The position numbers were made by a program, and so were the translations under genes. A DNA stretch of 64,000 nt from Impatiens glandulifera (lineage: Eukaryota; Streptophyta; Magnoliopsida; Ericales; Balsaminaceae), in the NCBI RefSeq assembly GCF_907164915.1, contig NC_061863.1, positions 36,739,382 through 36,803,381 of the forward strand. The letters run 5' to 3'. The notes below the pieces were generated by a model. It was not told the DNA's origin. It saw nothing but the letters and a program-made list of their open reading frames with translations, and did no database searches. This document shows positions 60,403-64,000 of the stretch, in pieces; position 1 is the stretch's first letter; the number at the start of each line of letters is the position of its first letter.

Positions 60403-63298
60403 ATGTTAGCACTCAAGTAGAGCTACGCTACATCAACACGCGAAGCTCTACAACACGCCATCATTTAATGCAAAGCAACTGAGCTAATCCTATAGAAGAC
60501 TGTCACGTATGCGCTATCAGTCAAATTGCATGTGTTGTACTATCCTAGTACACCATGATCCATTAATAAATATTTGACACATTATCATCTAGTACAGACA
60601 AGATCAAAAGAGCATATTCTTTGATGTACTATCATGACACTCATCCAACGGAAGGAGGACAAGTGTCTCCATTGAAGAAGATATGACCGTTGCTGTGCTT
60701 AGGGGTGAGCATAATTTGGGTTTACCCAAACCCAAAATATTAATTCGGGTTGGTTAATTTGGGTTGGGTTGAGTTGGGTTGACTATCGGTTGGATTTAAT
60801 TTGGGTTGGGTTAGGGTTACCCAAATTATATAAATTTAATTTAATTCTTTATTATTCATCCAATATAAACTAATCATCTTCCAATTTTAAGTCGAACACG
60901 TTTTTAATATTTTTAACACGTTTTCACACTTATAACACGTTTTTCACACTTATAACACGTTTTTCACTTGTTTAACACGTTTCACGTTTTTGGCACGTTT
61001 TCACGTTTTGGGCACGTTTAACACGTTTTTGGCACGTTTTCACGTTTTGGGCACGTTTAACAAGTTTTTGGCACGTTTTCACGTTTTGGCACATATTTAC
61101 GGTATTGGCACATTTAACACGTTTTTGACATGTTTAACACGTTTTCACACTAATAACACATTTTTGCCACGTTTAACATGTTTTTGACACGTTTAATACG
61201 TTTAACATATTTTTGACAAGTTTAACACGTTTTGGTACATTTAACACGTTTTTGACATATTTAACACGTTAACACATTTATGATAATTTTAACACGGTTT
61301 TCACGTTTTTGGCACGTTAACATGGTTTTCACGTTTTTGGCACGTTTAACACGTTTTTCACATTTTAATACGTTTAACACGTTTTTGATACGTTTAACAC
61401 GTTTTTCACACGTTTAACATGTTTTTCACACATCTAACACGTTTTTCACACGTTTAACATGTTTTTCACGTTTTTGGCATTATTAAGACGTTTTTGACAT
61501 ATTTGACACGTTTTTCATGTGTTAATATGTTTTCCCAATTTTTGGCATGTTTAACACGTTTTTGACATGTTGAACACGTTTAACACGTTTTTGACTCATT
61601 TAACATATTTTTAGCACATCTAACATGTTTTGGTACATTTAACACGTTTTTCACGTTTATCACGTTTTTTTGCAAGTTTAATACGTTTTTGGCACGTTTA
61701 ACACGTTTTTGACATTTTAGCACGTTTAACACGTGTTTGCACATTAAACATATTTTTGACATGTTTAACATGGTTTTTGCACGTTAACACGTTTTGACAA
61801 GTTTTAATATGTTTTTGGCACGTTTAACACGTTTTTGACATGTTTAACATTTTTCACGTTTTTGGCACATTTAACACGTTTTCACGTTTTTGGCACGTTT
61901 AACATGTTTTTCATGTTTGACACATTAAATGTGTAAAAAATGTATTAAACGTGTCAAAAAGGTGAAAACATGTTAAATGTGTCAAAAATGTGTTAAGCAT
62001 GTCAAAAACGTGTTAAACATGTCAAAATGTGCCAAAACGTAAAACCGTGTGAAAATGTGTTTAAAATGTTTAAAACGTGTTAAATGTGTCAAGAATGTGA
62101 AAACGTGAAAAACATGTTAAACGTGTCAAAACGTGTTAAACGTGCTAAAACGTGAAAAACATGTCAAAATATGTTAAACGTGCCAAAAATGAGAAAAACG
62201 TGAAAAACGTGTGAAAATGTGTTAAAAATGTTTTAAACGTGTCAAGAATGTGAAAAACGTGAAAAACATGTTAAACGTGTTAAACGTGCTAAAAACGTGA
62301 AAAACATGTCAAAATATGTTAAATGTGTCATCATCGTGAAAAACGTGTCAAAACATGTTAATCGTGTTAAACATACCAAAAATATGAAAAACGTTTAAAA
62401 CGTGTTAAACGTGCCAAAAATGTGTTTAACATGTCAAAAATGTGTTAAACGTGTTAAACGTGTCAAAATCGTGTTAAACGTGTGAAAAACGTATTAAACA
62501 TGTCAAAAACGTAAAAAAAGTGTTAAACGTGTCAAACGTGCCAAAAACATGAAAAATGTGAAAAACGTGTTAAAATGTCAAAACGTGTTAAATGGATTAA
62601 AATGTGTTAAATGAGTCAAACACATGTTAAATAAAAAATAAAAAATTAATAATTTGGGTTACCCAATCCATACCCAACCCATATTAGTAAATAATATGGG
62701 TTGGGTTATGGGTTAAGTAAATTTAATTTGGGTTGAATATGGGTTGGGTAATACGGATTGAGTTTACCCGTTTGCTCACCCCTAGTTGTGCTTTGGATAT
62801 AAGAAGATTAAAGGAAAACAGAAACATAGACTTGACACTCGGGGCTCTCCTGCTAATTAAAAACTATCTCTCTATAAATATATATTCAATCTTTTGCCTT
62901 AGCATTTTTCTTTTGTGAGAGATTGTTTATACCAAAAATCATTGTATCACTTTTATATTGTGAGTTCTTTGTAAGTTGATAGAGTTACAAGTGTTATGTG
63001 TGTTAGGAGTTCGGAAACAGGCAGTGTTTAAGACTTGGTTTCTGACTGGATTTGTGTAAAGGTGTTATTCAAATCAAATCTTCTAGTGGAATTCTTCTCG
63101 AGGTCGAGAAGAAGGGGTGACGTAGAAGAGTTTACTCCGAACATCCATAAACAAACTTTGTGTCTTGTGTTCTTTATTTTCTGAATCTTCCAACCCTTTA
63201 TCTACCGCTTCAAGTCTAAACAAACACTTCCGTACTTGACTCCGTTCAAGAAATTGTGACGACTTGCGTATAATAGAAATATATACTAACTTCTAACA
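60403..63298 (+). repeat. Probable solo LTR split by a hAT-like element
   Basis: It starts TGTTAGCACTCAAG and ends ACTTCTAACA, so the ends form TGTTAG...CTAACA. A TCTCTATAAATATA promoter-like box lies near 62868 and TTCTTCTCGAGGTCGAGAAG near 63090, a layout typical of copia LTRs. Without the insert it is ~0.8 kb. No matching 5-bp duplication was seen and no internal region is present. Just upstream, 60328-60402 holds three copies of a GGTATTATGTTCAAGTCC repeat. Confidence 0.5.
60692..62792. mobile_element. hAT-like element forming a giant imperfect hairpin
   Basis: The element proper is 60700-62784 (2085 bp), flanked by GCTGTGCT (60692-60699) and GTTGTGCT (62785-62792), 7 of 8 identical. Ends are TAGGGGTGAGCA on both sides, inverted. 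Subterminal GGGTTGGGTT motifs sit at both ends. The interior is ~1 kb of degenerate AACACGTTTTTGGCACGTTT repeats (60890-61925), then ~0.7 kb of the reverse complement (AAACGTGTCAAAAACGTGTT, 61925-62640). It carries no transposase. Confidence 0.85.
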
Positions 63299-64000
63299 GA
63301 GTTAATATCGAACTAAGGTTTTTTGCGATTAACAATACTTGGTCAACCCCTGCTATTGTTGACTAATTTCTTAACCGTAATGAAAAATATAATTGCGAAA
63401 TTAATTGTAAGAATTCTTAAAACTAAAATACAATTAATTTATATAAAAACAGGAAAATAATTGTTAAATATTAATTACTTATCAAATTATTCAACAAGTT
63501 TTTCATCATACAAGAAGTATTCTTTATTGTATTAAAGTTATCGTATATAAAAGTTTATTTTAAAATTAATTAATTATTAAGTTACATGAGTTATTTTTTG
63601 AGAGTGCGATAATTATTTTAAAGTTTTAAATATAAATTCACTTTATTTATTTTATAAAATATAAATAATTTATAAATTTGTAAAATTAAAATTCTAAATT
63701 ATAAAAATATAAATAGCTTAATATATGTTAACTAAAATTATAAAATTTTAAGGATTAATTTAATATTTTAATAACTTTGCACTATATTTTGGATCAATAA
63801 AAAGAATAATACTTTCTTTTTAGGTACTAGCAATCTAAATGTAATCCTATCTAGATTAAGTGATTAACATCAAAATCAAAATAAAATATTTGTGGATCAA
63901 TAAAAAAAAATATACCTAAAGTGTGGATCAATAAAAAAAATAACACATTTTTTATTTGTAGGTAGACAGACATATTCTAAATGTAATCATATATAACATT
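63299..64000. other. AT-rich window end, no gene
   Basis: Only a small direct duplication (GGATCAATAAAAAAA, near 63890-63940) is visible. Confidence 0.5.

Overview
Nuclear DNA of a flowering plant, almost certainly a eudicot. It is AT-rich, with intron-rich plant genes, LTR retrotransposons of plant lineages, and a nuclear copy of mitochondrial rRNA. The species cannot be named from the sequence.

Layout. Positions 1-26 kb are a transposon island. A 256-bp tandem array and an LTR-like stretch form the left edge. A copia remnant follows at 4.5-5.2 kb. Next is a complete but dead Ty3/gypsy element of the Tat lineage (5571-21077). It has TG...CA LTRs, a perfect 5-bp target duplication (ATCCT), a gag remnant, a pol with RT, two RNase H domains and integrase, and two satellite-like arrays in its 3' untranslated part. 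A Mutator-like element with ~0.6-0.7 kb inverted repeats and a broken FAR1-type transposase start sits inside its 3' LTR. Helitron-like units with tRNA-like (Pol III box) modules follow at 21.6-23.6 kb.

Positions 26-57 kb are the genic part. Four intron-containing genes all lie on the minus strand, listed here by coordinate: a group III patatin-like phospholipase (26157-29962); an ER protein disulfide isomerase of the PDIL1-3/1-4 type with KDEL (12 exons, 37425-43755); a WPP-domain-associated coiled-coil protein (4 exons, 45988-48862); and a RAD21/SCC1 cohesin subunit of the SYN2 type (13 exons, 50109-56777). I rebuilt the exons by hand; for all four genes the reading frame closes across every junction. 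Between and inside these genes lie small hAT-like and other inverted-repeat elements, a single-exon cellulose synthase pseudogene (31.7-32.0 kb), a mitochondrial 18S rRNA fragment (33.45-33.62 kb) and paired arrays of an ACACGA-type motif.

Positions 57-64 kb are again repeats: a 559-bp element with an 8-bp duplication, Helitron-like copies, a perfect 29-bp hairpin, a FAR1-domain pseudogene, and a probable solo LTR. That LTR is split by a 2.1-kb hAT-like element made mostly of AACACGTTTTTG repeats on one side and their reverse complement on the other, a potential near-kilobase RNA hairpin.

The four genes do not form a pathway. The patatin-PDI adjacency matches, as I remember it, Arabidopsis At3g54950-At3g54960, so this pair is probably ancestral, spread apart here by about 7 kb of inserted DNA. 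No classical operon, tRNA gene, CRISPR array or intact transposase was found.
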